DNA from: Pseudomonas fluorescens NCIMB 11764
GTDB taxonomy: Bacteria; Pseudomonadota; Gammaproteobacteria; Pseudomonadales; Pseudomonadaceae
Assembly (NCBI RefSeq): GCF_000293885.2
Contig: NZ_CP010945.1
Location: 2,686,001-2,750,000, forward strand
Direction of reading: 5' to 3'
DNA length: 64,000 nucleotides
The position numbers and the translations under genes were made by a program. Each line of letters begins with the position of its first letter. Position 1 is the stretch's first letter. Shown here in pieces: positions 50,579 through 59,520 of this stretch. Under the pieces are notes generated by a model. That model searched no databases. It had not been told where the DNA came from and saw only the letters and a list, made by a program, of their open reading frames with translations.

Positions 50579-52339
50579 ATGACTACAACCGACGCCACTC
50601 CCATCCGCGATAACCGCCGTCAGGCCAAGTTCCTCTACTGGACTGGCCTGCGGATCTGCGCGATCGCAGAAATGCTGGGTGAAAAGGAAAAGACCGTTCA
50701 TGCGTGGAAAACGCGTGATGAATGGGATCGGGCCGATAACGTCGAGCGCATAGGCGGCGCCCTGGAAGCGCGACTGGTGCAACTGATCCTGAAGGACGGC
50801 AAGAGCGGTGGTGACTTCAAGGAAATCGACCTGCTGCACCGTCAATTGGAGCGGCAAGCAAGGATCGAACGGTACAAGGCCGGCGGTACCGACGCTGACC
50901 TCAACCCCAACCTGGCCAAACGCAACGAGGGACCGAAGAAGAAAGCGGCTCGCAATGAGTTCAGCGAAGAGCAGATCGAGCAACTGACCGAAGCGTTTAA
51001 AGAGGGGTGCTTTGGCTATCAGTTGGACTGGTATCGGGCGAGCAATCAGCGCACCAGGGCGATCCTGAAAAGCCGGCAGATCGGCGCCACTTACTACTTT
51101 GCCCGGGAAGCGTTTATCGACGCCCTGGTCACCGGGCGCAATCAGATATTCCTATCCGCATCGAAGAACCAGGCGCACATCTTCAAGGCCTACATTCAAG
51201 GCTTCGCCCGCGAGGTTTGCGGTGTGGAGCTCACCGGTGACCCGATCATTCTGGCGAACGGCGCCGAGCTGCATTTCCTCGGTACTAACGCCCGAACCGC
51301 TCAGGGTTACCACGGTAATTTCTACTTCGACGAATTCTTCTGGACGTTCAAGTTCAACGAGCTGAACAAGGTCGCCAGCGGCATGGCGATGCAGAAGCAA
51401 TACCGCCGCACCTACTTCTCGACACCATCGAGCATGGCGCATGAGGCCTACACGTTTTGGACCGGCGAGCGCTTCAACAAGGGCAAGCCGGTGGCCCAGC
51501 GGTTGAAACTCGACGTTTCGCACGATGCGCTGCAGCAAGGCCGTTTGTGCGAGGACCGGATCTGGCGCCAGATCGTCACCATCCTGGATGCCGAGCAGCG
51601 GGGATGCGATCTATTTGACCTGGAAGAACTGCGCCTCGAGTACAACGCGGACGCCTTCGCGAACCTGCTCATGTGCCAGTTCGTCGACGACGGGGCGAGC
51701 ATCTTTCCTCTCAATGTCCTGCAGCCCTGCATGGTCGACAGCTGGGTCGAGTGGTCCGAGGACTACAAACCTTTCGCTGCGCGTCCGTTTGCCGATCGGC
51801 AGGTGTGGATCGGCTACGACCCAGCGGAAACAGGCGACAGTTCTGGCTTGGTGGTCGTGGCACCGCCTTTGGTACCGGGTGGGAAATTCCGCGTGCTCGA
51901 GCGCCATCAGTTCCGAGGGATGGACTTCGCCGCGCAGGCCGAGGCGATTCGCCAGGTCACGATGCGCTACTGGGTGACGTATATCGGGATCGATATCACA
52001 GGCATGGGCTCTGGCGTGGCCCAGCTGGTGCGCCAATTCTTCCCCAATGTAACGACCTTCAGCTATTCCCCCGAGGTCAAAACGCGCCTGGTGCTGAAGG
52101 CCTACGACGTGATCCACAAAGGGCGCCTGGAGTTCGACGCCGGCTGGATCGACATGGCCCAGTCGCTGATGGCGATTCGCAAGACCATCACGGCCAGCGG
52201 CCGGCAGTTCACCTACACGGCAGGTCGCACCGACGAGACCGGACACGCGGATCTCGCCTGGGCGCTTTTCCACGCATTACAGAACGAACCGCTTGAGGGC
52301 CAAACCTCAACGAATACCGGCTTCATGGAGATTTACTGA
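50579..52339 (+). CDS. P: Terminase large subunit P
   Basis: A 586-residue terminase ATPase/nuclease. N-terminal HTH (FLYWTGLRICAIAEMLGEKEKTVHAWKTRDEWD), then the ATPase with a Walker-A-like ILKSRQIGATYYFAREA, Walker B FYFDEFFWT, and the nuclease region with GYDPAETGDSSGLVVV (Asp) and IGIDITGMGSGVAQLV. ATG 50579 is chosen. It forms an operon with Q (TGATG overlap). Confidence 0.95.
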   Translation: MTTTDATPIRDNRRQAKFLYWTGLRICAIAEMLGEKEKTVHAWKTRDEWDRADNVERIGGALEARLVQLILKDGKSGGDFKEIDLLHRQLERQARIERYKAGGTDADLNPNLAKRNEGPKKKAARNEFSEEQIEQLTEAFKEGCFGYQLDWYRASNQRTRAILKSRQIGATYYFAREAFIDALVTGRNQIFLSASKNQAHIFKAYIQGFAREVCGVELTGDPIILANGAELHFLGTNARTAQGYHGNFYFDEFFWTFKFNELNKVASGMAMQKQYRRTYFSTPSSMAHEAYTFWTGERFNKGKPVAQRLKLDVSHDALQQGRLCEDRIWRQIVTILDAEQRGCDLFDLEELRLEYNADAFANLLMCQFVDDGASIFPLNVLQPCMVDSWVEWSEDYKPFAARPFADRQVWIGYDPAETGDSSGLVVVAPPLVPGGKFRVLERHQFRGMDFAAQAEAIRQVTMRYWVTYIGIDITGMGSGVAQLVRQFFPNVTTFSYSPEVKTRLVLKAYDVIHKGRLEFDAGWIDMAQSLMAIRKTITASGRQFTYTAGRTDETGHADLAWALFHALQNEPLEGQTSTNTGFMEIY

Positions 52340-53379
52340 TGAGCAACAGCCGCAGCGAAACCACGCAATCGTCCACTTCAGCCCCGGCCGAGGGACAGGT
52401 GCTACCGGCAACGGGCGGCAAAATGGAGGCCTTCACCTTCGGTGACCCCACGCCAGTCCTTGATGAGCGGGGGATTCTCGACTACCTGGAGTGCTGGCTG
52501 AACGGCCGGTGGTATGAACCGCCGATGTCCCTTGATGGGCTGGCCAAATCCTCCCGGGCCAGTGTGTTCCTGCAATCTGGCTTGAATTTCAAACGCAATA
52601 TGCTTGCCCGCACCTTCATTCCCCACAAGCTGTTGTCCCGTCAGACCTTCGAGCAATTCGCCCTGGACTTCCTGTGGTGCGGCAATGGCTATCTGGAAAA
52701 GCGGGAAAACATGCTGCGCAGCACGTTGGGCCTGCAGCCGGCGCTGGGTAAGTACATGCGGCGAGGCGGTGACCTCGAAACCTATTACCAGGTGCGCGGA
52801 TGGCGCGACGAGTACGAGTTCAAGCGTGGGACGGTTTACCACCAGCGCGAGGCGGACATTAACCAGGAAATCTATGGCCTGCCGGAATGGCTCCCGGCGC
52901 TGCAAAGCGCGCTGCTGAACGAGTCCGCCACCTTGTTTCGGCGCAAGTACTACAACAACGGCAGTCACGCCGGTTTCATCATGTACATGACCGACACCGC
53001 GCAGAACGAGACCGACGTTGCCGCGTTGCGCAGCGCGCTGAAGTCCGCCAAAGGACCAGGAAATTTCCGGAACCTGTTCATGTACGCCCCGGGCGGAAAG
53101 AAGGATGGGATTCAGTTAATCCCCGTCAGTGAGGTCGCGGCGAAAGACGAATTCGGCTCGATCAAGAACATCAGCCGCGACGACATGCTCGCGGCGCTAC
53201 GCATCCCACCTCAGTTGATGGGCATCGTGCCGCAAAACGCAGGCGGTTTCGGCTCGATCAAAGAGGCCGCGCAGATCTGGGCAATGAACGAGCTCGAGCC
53301 GATCCAGGCACGCCTGCAGCAGGTCAACGAATGGCTGGGCGAAGAGGTTGTTCGTTTCCGGCCGCTTGAACCGAGTTAA
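52339..53379 (+). CDS. Q: Portal protein Q
   Basis: A 346-residue P2-family portal. Signature parts: VLDERGILDYLECWLNGRWYEPPMSLDGLAKSSRASVFLQSGLNFKRNML, NGYLEKRENMLR, and SKNISRDDML-like SIKNISRDDMLAALRIPPQLMGI. It forms the DNA entry ring. The stop is followed 42 bp later by the convergent methyltransferase gene. Confidence 0.95.
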   Translation: MSNSRSETTQSSTSAPAEGQVLPATGGKMEAFTFGDPTPVLDERGILDYLECWLNGRWYEPPMSLDGLAKSSRASVFLQSGLNFKRNMLARTFIPHKLLSRQTFEQFALDFLWCGNGYLEKRENMLRSTLGLQPALGKYMRRGGDLETYYQVRGWRDEYEFKRGTVYHQREADINQEIYGLPEWLPALQSALLNESATLFRRKYYNNGSHAGFIMYMTDTAQNETDVAALRSALKSAKGPGNFRNLFMYAPGGKKDGIQLIPVSEVAAKDEFGSIKNISRDDMLAALRIPPQLMGIVPQNAGGFGSIKEAAQIWAMNELEPIQARLQQVNEWLGEEVVRFRPLEPS

Positions 53380-53420
53380 ATTAAACCGCTTGCTATCGAG
53401 GCGCGAGCTAACTCTGAGGA

Positions 53421-54590
53421 TTACATGCGGAAGCAGACGATGCTTTCTTGGCAAGCTAATCGGGCACTTCGAGTTTTAGCATTACCGCCCAACGTGCTGA
53501 AGTCTGAATCCACTTCAAACTGTTCTATCGAGGAAAATAGTTTTCTACCGGCGTCGATGAAGTCTGTAGCTGACAGTCCGTTGCTTGCGCTATACGAAGG
53601 GAAGGTTAGTACTAATCCTACTTTTTTCCTGTAGCAAGTTTCGATCAGGTCGAGTGCAGCGAATCTCGATTTTGCTCGTAAGCTAAACATAGAGCTCGGT
53701 CGCTCAGCGATGTCTGGATATCGACCCCTTCCGGTAACTTCCACTTCTGCACCTTTCGCCAAAGTTTCGAGCACATGGTAAAAACGGCTGTAGTGAACAT
53801 CCGAGTAAGGTGGATCAGCAAAGACTAGATCACCTTCTTGCAACAGTTCGATTGTATTGACAAAGTCTCCCGCAGCCGCGTGACCAATGGCGTGAGCGTG
53901 CTTAGTGGATATGCTCTCAATCGATTCTATAAGTAATTTTTCGACTGATCGTTGCCAAGCTTCCAACACGTATTTCGCGGAGGTGATAGTAGGTTGGAAC
54001 GGCTGGGCGGTATGCCCTGGCGAAGCTGCGCAGCGGCTCGCAGTTTCGATCAGGGCGGCCAAAGCAATTGATCGATCCGGTTCAGTCTTGGGCAGCGTCG
54101 ACCTCAGTGCATCCAAAAGCAATGCCTGCATTGGCGAAAAATAGTGGCCGCCGTACGCCTTTGTCATTGGAAACGGGCGTCGCAAATTTTTCAGAAGCCC
54201 TGGCAGAACCTGCTCGCAGAACGATCTTGATCGAACAATTAGCTTAATGATGTCTTCAGTCCGCGATACATCCGGTTCAATAGAGCGTTCGGCGTTCGGA
54301 AATTTTTCAATGATAGTTGACAGAGCTCGCTTCGCCCGTTTTAGCCAAGGTCCGTGAATGGACGAAGCATTTACCGGCGCTGTGCGTGTGGTAACTGAAG
54401 CCGCTCTACATATCGCAAATTCTTGCAGGTCACCGGAAATAACAGATTTTTTGGTGTTTTGCGCTAAAAACCAAGAAACTGCTCCTGATCCGCAAAACGG
54501 ATCTCCGATAGAAGCTGAGTTTTTTGACTCCTCAATCAAAATGTCGCCTAGGAAATTCAGGAGTTTTCCTTTGTGACCCATATATTTCAT
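53421..54590 (-). CDS. D12-class DNA adenine methyltransferase
   Basis: A 389-residue DNA N6-adenine methyltransferase. Motif I is IGDPFCGSGAVSWFL (~residues 28-42), motif IV DPPY at 259-262 (FADPPYSDVHYSRFYHVL), and the N-terminal MKYMGHKGKLLNFL resembles the Dam/D12 entry motif. About 80 residues longer than Dam. AT-richer than phage genes. Start ATG overlaps the previous stop as TGATG. Last gene of a three-gene cassette with no linked restriction nuclease in sight; it may protect self DNA. Confidence 0.85.
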   Translation of the reverse strand: MKYMGHKGKLLNFLGDILIEESKNSASIGDPFCGSGAVSWFLAQNTKKSVISGDLQEFAICRAASVTTRTAPVNASSIHGPWLKRAKRALSTIIEKFPNAERSIEPDVSRTEDIIKLIVRSRSFCEQVLPGLLKNLRRPFPMTKAYGGHYFSPMQALLLDALRSTLPKTEPDRSIALAALIETASRCAASPGHTAQPFQPTITSAKYVLEAWQRSVEKLLIESIESISTKHAHAIGHAAAGDFVNTIELLQEGDLVFADPPYSDVHYSRFYHVLETLAKGAEVEVTGRGRYPDIAERPSSMFSLRAKSRFAALDLIETCYRKKVGLVLTFPSYSASNGLSATDFIDAGRKLFSSIEQFEVDSDFSTLGGNAKTRSARLACQESIVCFRM

Positions 54591-55852
54591 CAGATAACGT
54601 TCCAGACCATGCACGCATCGGGCCGAGTGAGCCTAATCGTATTGCTGAGTGTTGGCGCCTGCCATAATGCTGAAGGACTAACAGGCGTTAAATAAAACTG
54701 ATCTATCGCTTCGCTGTAATCGACGGATAGATCATACGGATCGATGTCGTCAGTGCGCGCCCACAATCCTGCGTGCTCAAACCAATTAGATAACCATTCC
54801 GAAGCTGGTTTATTGGCGTTGAGGCTGATACTGGATTTAGTAGCCAGCATGGCAAGTCTCAAAAGAAAAAACGCTCGACACATTACATTTTTTGGTTGCG
54901 TGTCTTTGGCAGATGCTAATTCAAATGGAAGGGTGTCGTATTTTGTAGTGTCCAAGCGGCGGGCAATATGTTCTGGGTCGAGGCCTGTATTAGTGCTAAT
55001 TTCCAGGGAGATTATCTCCATTGCTTCTGCAATGGATGTTAAGCCCGCAGCTGGCTTCAATGCATCTATTTGGGAAAGCATCCCAGGGAGGGCTTGCTTT
55101 ACAAAATACGAGATCAGTGAACCATCAAATACCAAGCCCGCTTCTTCCGGGAGGAGGAGCTTCCAAAGGGATAAGACGAGGTCTAAATCCTCTGGTTTCA
55201 TTTTCGACAGAGGAGCTTTCATCCAAAAAGCTTCGTAACTGGAAATATTACGCGCCAATCGGTCGTCTTTGATTTTCGCTAGATCTAAACCCCATCCTTT
55301 TAGTGTCTGAGTAGGTCGTATATATTGAAGTGCGGTTAATACTTGTGAGAGAGATACGCCCGTGGTTAGTCTGATGTTGTCACTGAATAAGGCCTGAGCG
55401 TCGCTTCTGGTTACCCAGTTCTGCCACAAGCCCCAAACTGCGGTGTGAGTAGGAGACTGTGGTACGGGAGTTTTGACTCCTTTATCAGTCATGTAATAGT
55501 TGCTGTTCTGCTTTACTCGTATACCGCTCCAGCTTAAAAGCGATAACGCCGCTCTGAGTTCGGCGTAGTAAGCAAAGTGTAGAGCCGTATGTTGCGAGTT
55601 GTTGAGAAAGGCTGTAGTCGCGGCTGACGCGTATCTCCAGCCTTCGATCATGTGAAAGACCTGCTCTGCAGCAAGCTCTGTCGGACCAACCAACTTCCCC
55701 GGCGGACACAGTAAATCTTCAAAAGCGTTTATCGGGCCGAGTTTATTGAAAGCTTGCTGTACCGTAACCCCGCTTGCATTTTTACATATTGCGGCATAGT
55801 CGACAGTGGGCTTCGGTTTAGCAGGTCTTTTCTTCGAGTGGAGAGGCGGCAT
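54590..55852 (-). CDS. Unknown 420-residue cassette protein
   Basis: I recognise no family. The protein is soluble and mostly helical, with a basic Pro/Lys-rich N-terminus (PPLHSKKRPAKPKP). A region from ~70 to 110 (HMIEGWRYASAATTAFLNNSQHTALHFAYYAELRAALSLLSW) looks like a helical bundle. Its start overlaps the upstream DGQHR gene end by one base and its stop overlaps the methyltransferase start by one base, so the three are translated as a unit. Base composition is AT-rich. It is the best candidate for the effector of the cassette, but this is inference. Confidence 0.75.
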   Translation of the reverse strand: MPPLHSKKRPAKPKPTVDYAAICKNASGVTVQQAFNKLGPINAFEDLLCPPGKLVGPTELAAEQVFHMIEGWRYASAATTAFLNNSQHTALHFAYYAELRAALSLLSWSGIRVKQNSNYYMTDKGVKTPVPQSPTHTAVWGLWQNWVTRSDAQALFSDNIRLTTGVSLSQVLTALQYIRPTQTLKGWGLDLAKIKDDRLARNISSYEAFWMKAPLSKMKPEDLDLVLSLWKLLLPEEAGLVFDGSLISYFVKQALPGMLSQIDALKPAAGLTSIAEAMEIISLEISTNTGLDPEHIARRLDTTKYDTLPFELASAKDTQPKNVMCRAFFLLRLAMLATKSSISLNANKPASEWLSNWFEHAGLWARTDDIDPYDLSVDYSEAIDQFYLTPVSPSALWQAPTLSNTIRLTRPDACMVWNVI

Positions 55853-57414
55853 TATGCATTACCTTGTAAATACATGGCCTGCTGCGCTTTCTCCGAAATT
55901 AATTTTATGTCTGATTCCGCCAGCTTTTTGAAACATTCACGTTGAAGCAATGAGTAGCCGCTACTGCCTCTATAAGCAGCTTGCATTTGGCTCTGTTGCG
56001 GCGTCAGGCTTTTAGCGCCACTTGTACGCCAATCCATTCCGCTATTAACTAAAGTTTCGCATATTTCTTTAATGTATTTGTTGGGTTTTGGGAATTCAGA
56101 AAACTGATCAAGTGCAACCGATACATCTATGTCGCTTGGTTTGTCAGAGACTTCATCGGAATCCCATTTTTCCAACTCAAGCTCTTCATAGGCCAGCTGG
56201 CTCATAGCGTTGAACACAATGAACATCACGCGACATCCTTGGTCAGTCGAGATCAATGTGTTCGCGCCGGAAAATGCTGCGTTTTTTTCGAATTCACTTT
56301 GCTCAAGAAGTTGTTCGTTTCGCGATCTTTCATCGCGAAGCGCTACGACCCAAGGTGCCGTTGACTTTTTTACTGCGAGGTGCAGATGCGTCCAGCACGA
56401 AATCAAAAAAGCCGCTTGCTGGGAACGTTTCCAAGGAAGAACCTTTTCCACGCCGTTCCCGTCAATTGACCCAAACAATCCACCGATCTTATTATCTTTA
56501 CCCCAGCGCCTTACAAAGCTTGCTGTAAGAGATCGTATAAATGCGGCGTTAGAAACATGACCTTCTTTTCTCCCGCCATGCAATTCGATCCGATCTTTCC
56601 ATGGGCTGCGATCATGTCGCCAAAGGACTTCTGTTAACTCTTGAGCTCGGTGCTCTTGGTAAACTTTTACGCCTTCGCCGCTCTCTAGCCATGATTGGCT
56701 TCTGAGTTCAGGGTATAAGTCAAAAGCTAAGCTGGTATTGATTTTGCGTGGTTCAACGTTGATAACCCAAAACAAATAGGCTTGCCATGACTCGGTTAGT
56801 CCATTGAAGAAGACAACTGGTACTTCATAGTTGTCGTCATATATATCTTTTCCCAGTTCATCAACGGCAAAAAGCCTATGTTGTCCGTCGATGATTTCAA
56901 TAGGCTCCAGATTGGTTTCTTGATTTTTCTGTCGCGACGACTCAACAGTGTCAGGTATATCAAGAACGTGAAAAGAACCTTCAGTCGTTATCTTAAGAGC
57001 CTGTGACTCTTGCAAGGTTGTATCTTTTCCCGCGCGACGCCTTACCTCTCCCGGTTGGATAATATTTACTAGGATTGATGTTGGCAGCCAGCCCGGATGA
57101 ACGAGTTGCCGGTGTTCATCAGGGTCAAGATTATTCTGGTTAGAGAGTGGATAACCATACTGGATGTAGCGAGCAATGTTTTTAGATCGACTTAGCTGGT
57201 GGGCACGCTGATAGCCCGCATGCTTTTCGCTTGCTTTCCGGTTTTCTAGCGTCCGTCGGCTAACCCCTGCAAGAGCTCGCAGCACTCGCAGGGGCACGGA
57301 TGCAATATAAAATTCATGCGGAGGCTCAGGAAGATCTGGAGCCCAATCGCTCAATTCCCAAGACTTCAGCCACTGGTTGACTTTGAGGAGCGGAATTTTC
57401 TTGGCATTTGACAT
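55852..57414 (-). CDS. DGQHR-domain protein (DndB/DpdB-like superfamily)
   Basis: A 520-residue protein with the motif IIDGQHRLFAVDEL (DGQHR at 176-180), as in ParB/Srx-fold proteins of the DndB and DpdB groups that act with DNA modification. Further family features are ILVNIIQPGE (~115-124) and FWVINVEPRKINTSLAFDLYP (~217-237). The C-terminal 250 residues are unassigned. First gene of the AT-rich cassette, which ends next to portal gene Q. It probably binds or modifies DNA or a nucleotide; the exact role is unknown. Confidence 0.82.
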   Translation of the reverse strand: MSNAKKIPLLKVNQWLKSWELSDWAPDLPEPPHEFYIASVPLRVLRALAGVSRRTLENRKASEKHAGYQRAHQLSRSKNIARYIQYGYPLSNQNNLDPDEHRQLVHPGWLPTSILVNIIQPGEVRRRAGKDTTLQESQALKITTEGSFHVLDIPDTVESSRQKNQETNLEPIEIIDGQHRLFAVDELGKDIYDDNYEVPVVFFNGLTESWQAYLFWVINVEPRKINTSLAFDLYPELRSQSWLESGEGVKVYQEHRAQELTEVLWRHDRSPWKDRIELHGGRKEGHVSNAAFIRSLTASFVRRWGKDNKIGGLFGSIDGNGVEKVLPWKRSQQAAFLISCWTHLHLAVKKSTAPWVVALRDERSRNEQLLEQSEFEKNAAFSGANTLISTDQGCRVMFIVFNAMSQLAYEELELEKWDSDEVSDKPSDIDVSVALDQFSEFPKPNKYIKEICETLVNSGMDWRTSGAKSLTPQQSQMQAAYRGSSGYSLLQRECFKKLAESDIKLISEKAQQAMYLQGNA

Positions 57415-57538
57415 GATAGTCCCTTATGGCCAGCCATTTAATTTATGAGCCGCACAACGGCGTTCAGCGCCAGGCGTAGCGCGTGATTCTATCAGCTCGG
57501 CAGAAGTAAACACTGGGGTTTCTTTCATTTTGCCGTAG

Positions 57539-57572
57539 ACCCTTACCACGCGATTACCAGCGAGGTAAGGGT
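57539..57572. terminator. Hairpin after the antirepressor gene
   Basis: ACCCTTACC...GGTAAGGGT, a 9-bp stem, 9 bp beyond the antirepressor stop on the minus strand. It separates the antirepressor operon from the DGQHR cassette, though the T run on that strand is poor. Confidence 0.55.
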
Positions 57573-57580
57573 TTCATTCG

Positions 57581-58414
57581 CTACGACGCTTGGATCTGGG
57601 CCGGCTTCTTGAACACCCAGCATTTGGTCGTGGTTTTGCGAATGATGCTGTCCACCGCCTTTTGCCCCAAGAACTCTGGCTCGGTGCAGCGCTTCAATGC
57701 GGTGGTGACGTCGGTACCAATGACGGTCTGGATGCCATTGGCAGCGAACAGTTCGACCAGGTGCGGCATGTTCAACGCGATCAGTTGCGAGTCCTTGGAG
57801 TGGTTGTAGGCGACGCCCTTGGTGTCCAGCTGCAGGAGCGCACCCCAGAAGTCTGCGACCACGTCCGCTTGGGGCGGCTCGACGGTGCCGAGGGCGTCCA
57901 GATCAGGGACGGGCAGGCCCATGGCGTTGGAGAGGTTTGTGATCTCGACGCCAAGCAAATCCCGCATCGACCGATTGCGGCTGCGCATCAGCTCCTTCAG
58001 CAATACCAGACGATGTTTCGACAGGCTGATTTGCTGGGCGATGGTGACAGCACCAGGTCGAACGGCCGCGCCCTTGGTCCAGTAGTTCCACAGCACCTCG
58101 TCGCACTCTTCCTGGTACTGGATGATCTTGTCACGCAGTTCGGGCGCCACCTTGTTCGGACTGATCGAGTAGAGCCAGGCGACCAGCTTGCGCAGAGGAA
58201 GGCAGGTCATCCCGTATTGCTTGCCGTCGGCACCAGTTGTGTCGATTTCCGACACAACTGAATCGAAGCGTTCCACGATCTTGATACGTTGAGCGGACCA
58301 TCCAAGCCCCATGTTTTCTACGATCGGCCTCATAGCCACGTACGGCTCGTTGTCTTTGCCGACCAGGACAATGGTGTCACCGTAAAACGGAACGGGCATA
58401 AGTTGGGTGTTCAT
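57581..58414 (-). CDS. Phage antirepressor (P22_AR_N domain)
   Basis: A 277-residue protein. The N-terminal P22 antirepressor domain (~residues 5-115) has MPVPFYGDTIVLVGKDNEPYVAMRPIVENMGLGWSAQRIKI and LPLRKLVAWLYSISPNKVAPELRDKIIQYQEECDEVLWNYW. The C-terminal ~100 residues (VAYNHSKDSQLIALNMPHLVELF...KAVDSIIRKTTTKCWVF) match the C-terminus of the primase at 26666. It likely inactivates a repressor. Third gene of an operon behind the structured leader. Confidence 0.88.
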   Translation of the reverse strand: MNTQLMPVPFYGDTIVLVGKDNEPYVAMRPIVENMGLGWSAQRIKIVERFDSVVSEIDTTGADGKQYGMTCLPLRKLVAWLYSISPNKVAPELRDKIIQYQEECDEVLWNYWTKGAAVRPGAVTIAQQISLSKHRLVLLKELMRSRNRSMRDLLGVEITNLSNAMGLPVPDLDALGTVEPPQADVVADFWGALLQLDTKGVAYNHSKDSQLIALNMPHLVELFAANGIQTVIGTDVTTALKRCTEPEFLGQKAVDSIIRKTTTKCWVFKKPAQIQAS

Positions 58415-58434
58415 GATGTGAGTCCTTTCAGTAG

Positions 58435-58641
58435 TTAGATGCGGGATGGGGTGCTGAGGGCTGAGCGAATGACGCTATCCAGGTCAGTGCAGATCTTGTC
58501 CAGGAAGCCGGCCAGCATCTGCGGCTGATACAACCCGGGATGATCAGCCTGCTGGGCGAGCGCATGCACCAGGGCAAGTGAATCCCGCACCCGTTCCAAA
58601 TCAAACAGATCGGCATGAGTGAGACCGTAGGACTTTCTCAT
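58435..58641 (-). CDS. DUF3077-like small phage protein
   Basis: A 68-residue helical protein (MRKSYGLTHADLFDLERVRD...; YQPQMLAGFLDKICTDLDSVI). The two-helix layout resembles DUF3077 and the chromosomal gene at 20771, which also lies behind a copy of the leader. Start overlaps the previous stop (ATGA). Function unknown. Confidence 0.65.
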   Translation of the reverse strand: MRKSYGLTHADLFDLERVRDSLALVHALAQQADHPGLYQPQMLAGFLDKICTDLDSVIRSALSTPSRI

Positions 58642-58796
58642 AGGGCACCGCCGTGCGTTTCCAGAACGCGCACCTGGTGCATGTGGTGGTTGTAGCGCTT
58701 CAGTCGGCTGGAGAGGGAGGAATCAGCGTGCAGTGCAGCGAGAGCCATGCGGCGATGGGCAAGTGCGCGGATTTTGGACGGAATGAGAGCGGTCAT
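58638..58796 (-). CDS. Small basic phage protein behind the leader
   Basis: A 52-residue basic protein (MTALIPSKIRALAHRRMALA...; SSRLKRYNHHMHQVRVLETHGG). It is the first gene of the leader-controlled operon. The ribosome site AAGGAG (58804-58809 region) is 7 bp upstream and lies within a hairpin that competes with leader stem P1. No family recognised. Confidence 0.7.
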   Translation of the reverse strand: MTALIPSKIRALAHRRMALAALHADSSLSSRLKRYNHHMHQVRVLETHGGAL

Positions 58797-58801
58797 CGTG
58801 T

Positions 58802-58927
58802 AGCTCCTTGAATTTAGGAGCTGCCACCGATCGCGACCAAGCAATTGGGGTGGCAGCTGTACGCAGGTTGGTCGACCGGGGATCAAGGAACCCGGCAGGG
58901 CCGAAGCCCTCCCACGCACAGCCGCCA
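58802..58927 (-). ncRNA. Structured 5' leader, copy A (prophage), with SD hairpin
   Basis: Contains the 112-nt element (58816-58927) shared with 21063-21174. On the plus strand: P1 AGCTGCCACC/GGTGGCAGCT; pseudoknot CGACCAA/TTGGTCG; P2 CCGGG/CCCGG; P3 AGGGC/GCCCT; invariant CCCACGCACAGCC. Next to it AGCTCCT (58802-58808) pairs with AGGAGCT (58816-58822), hiding the Shine-Dalgarno of the next gene. That hairpin and P1 share AGCT at 58819-58822, so they cannot form together. This is a switch-like layout. Confidence 0.72.
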
Positions 58928-58946
58928 TAACATGAAGTTGCGGACA

Positions 58947-58980
58947 CAAAAAAAGCGCCTGCAATCGTTACGGGGCGCTG
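58947..58980 (-). terminator. Hairpin with T run upstream of the leader
   Basis: On the minus strand AGCGCC...GGCGCT followed by TTTTTTT. It would stop leftward transcription coming from the cos side before the leader, or act as part of a longer leader. Confidence 0.6.
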
Positions 58981-59334
58981 TTGCGCCTTGATTTATCCCG
59001 GCGACCAAACCGGATCGCTGAATTGGCAGCGACGCCCACAATCTACTGACGAACCGAATACCGGTCAATCATTTGTTTACAGGTATTCGTGCTGGCACAA
59101 CGAAGATGCATCGCCGGGCGGACGAAAATAACCCAGTCCAACATATCATTTAGTCCTTGTCCCGTCCATCGATCAAAGCCCTGTGGGCCAGTAAACACGG
59201 GGCTTTGACGTCGCGAAAGAGTGATGCGATCGGCCAGCGGTGCCGTCACGACGAGTCCCGGGAAGGTTAGGTCGGCACGCACCCTTTTGGGGCGCGACCG
59301 GTCGGGCAGGGTGGGTCTTCACCTGGCGCGCGCC

Positions 59335-59353
59335 GTCGTCCCCCCGCCACGCC
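59335..59353 (-). other. Putative cos site
   Basis: On the minus strand GGCGTGGCGGGGGGACGAC, very close to the P2 cohesive end GGCGAGGCGGGGAAAGCAC from memory. It lies in gene-free sequence on the far side of Q and the cargo, as expected for a cos-packaged P2-like phage with P/M terminase. Confidence 0.7.
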
Positions 59354-59520
59354 TGCGGGCTAAATCGGTCTTAATTTCTACACACCTGCAACCCACCAGC
59401 GACAGCGCCCGATGGGCCTCTCCTGCGCGAATAGGGGGCTGATAAAAACCTACAGATCCCTGCACGCATACCCTCTTTTTGAGGTGTCGGAGAGCGCTTC
59501 TCCAGAGGTCTTTTTTCAGG

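Noticed and set aside
53421..57414. A classical restriction-modification system
   Set aside because: A methyltransferase is present but neither neighbour shows a recognised restriction nuclease motif, so the name is not justified.
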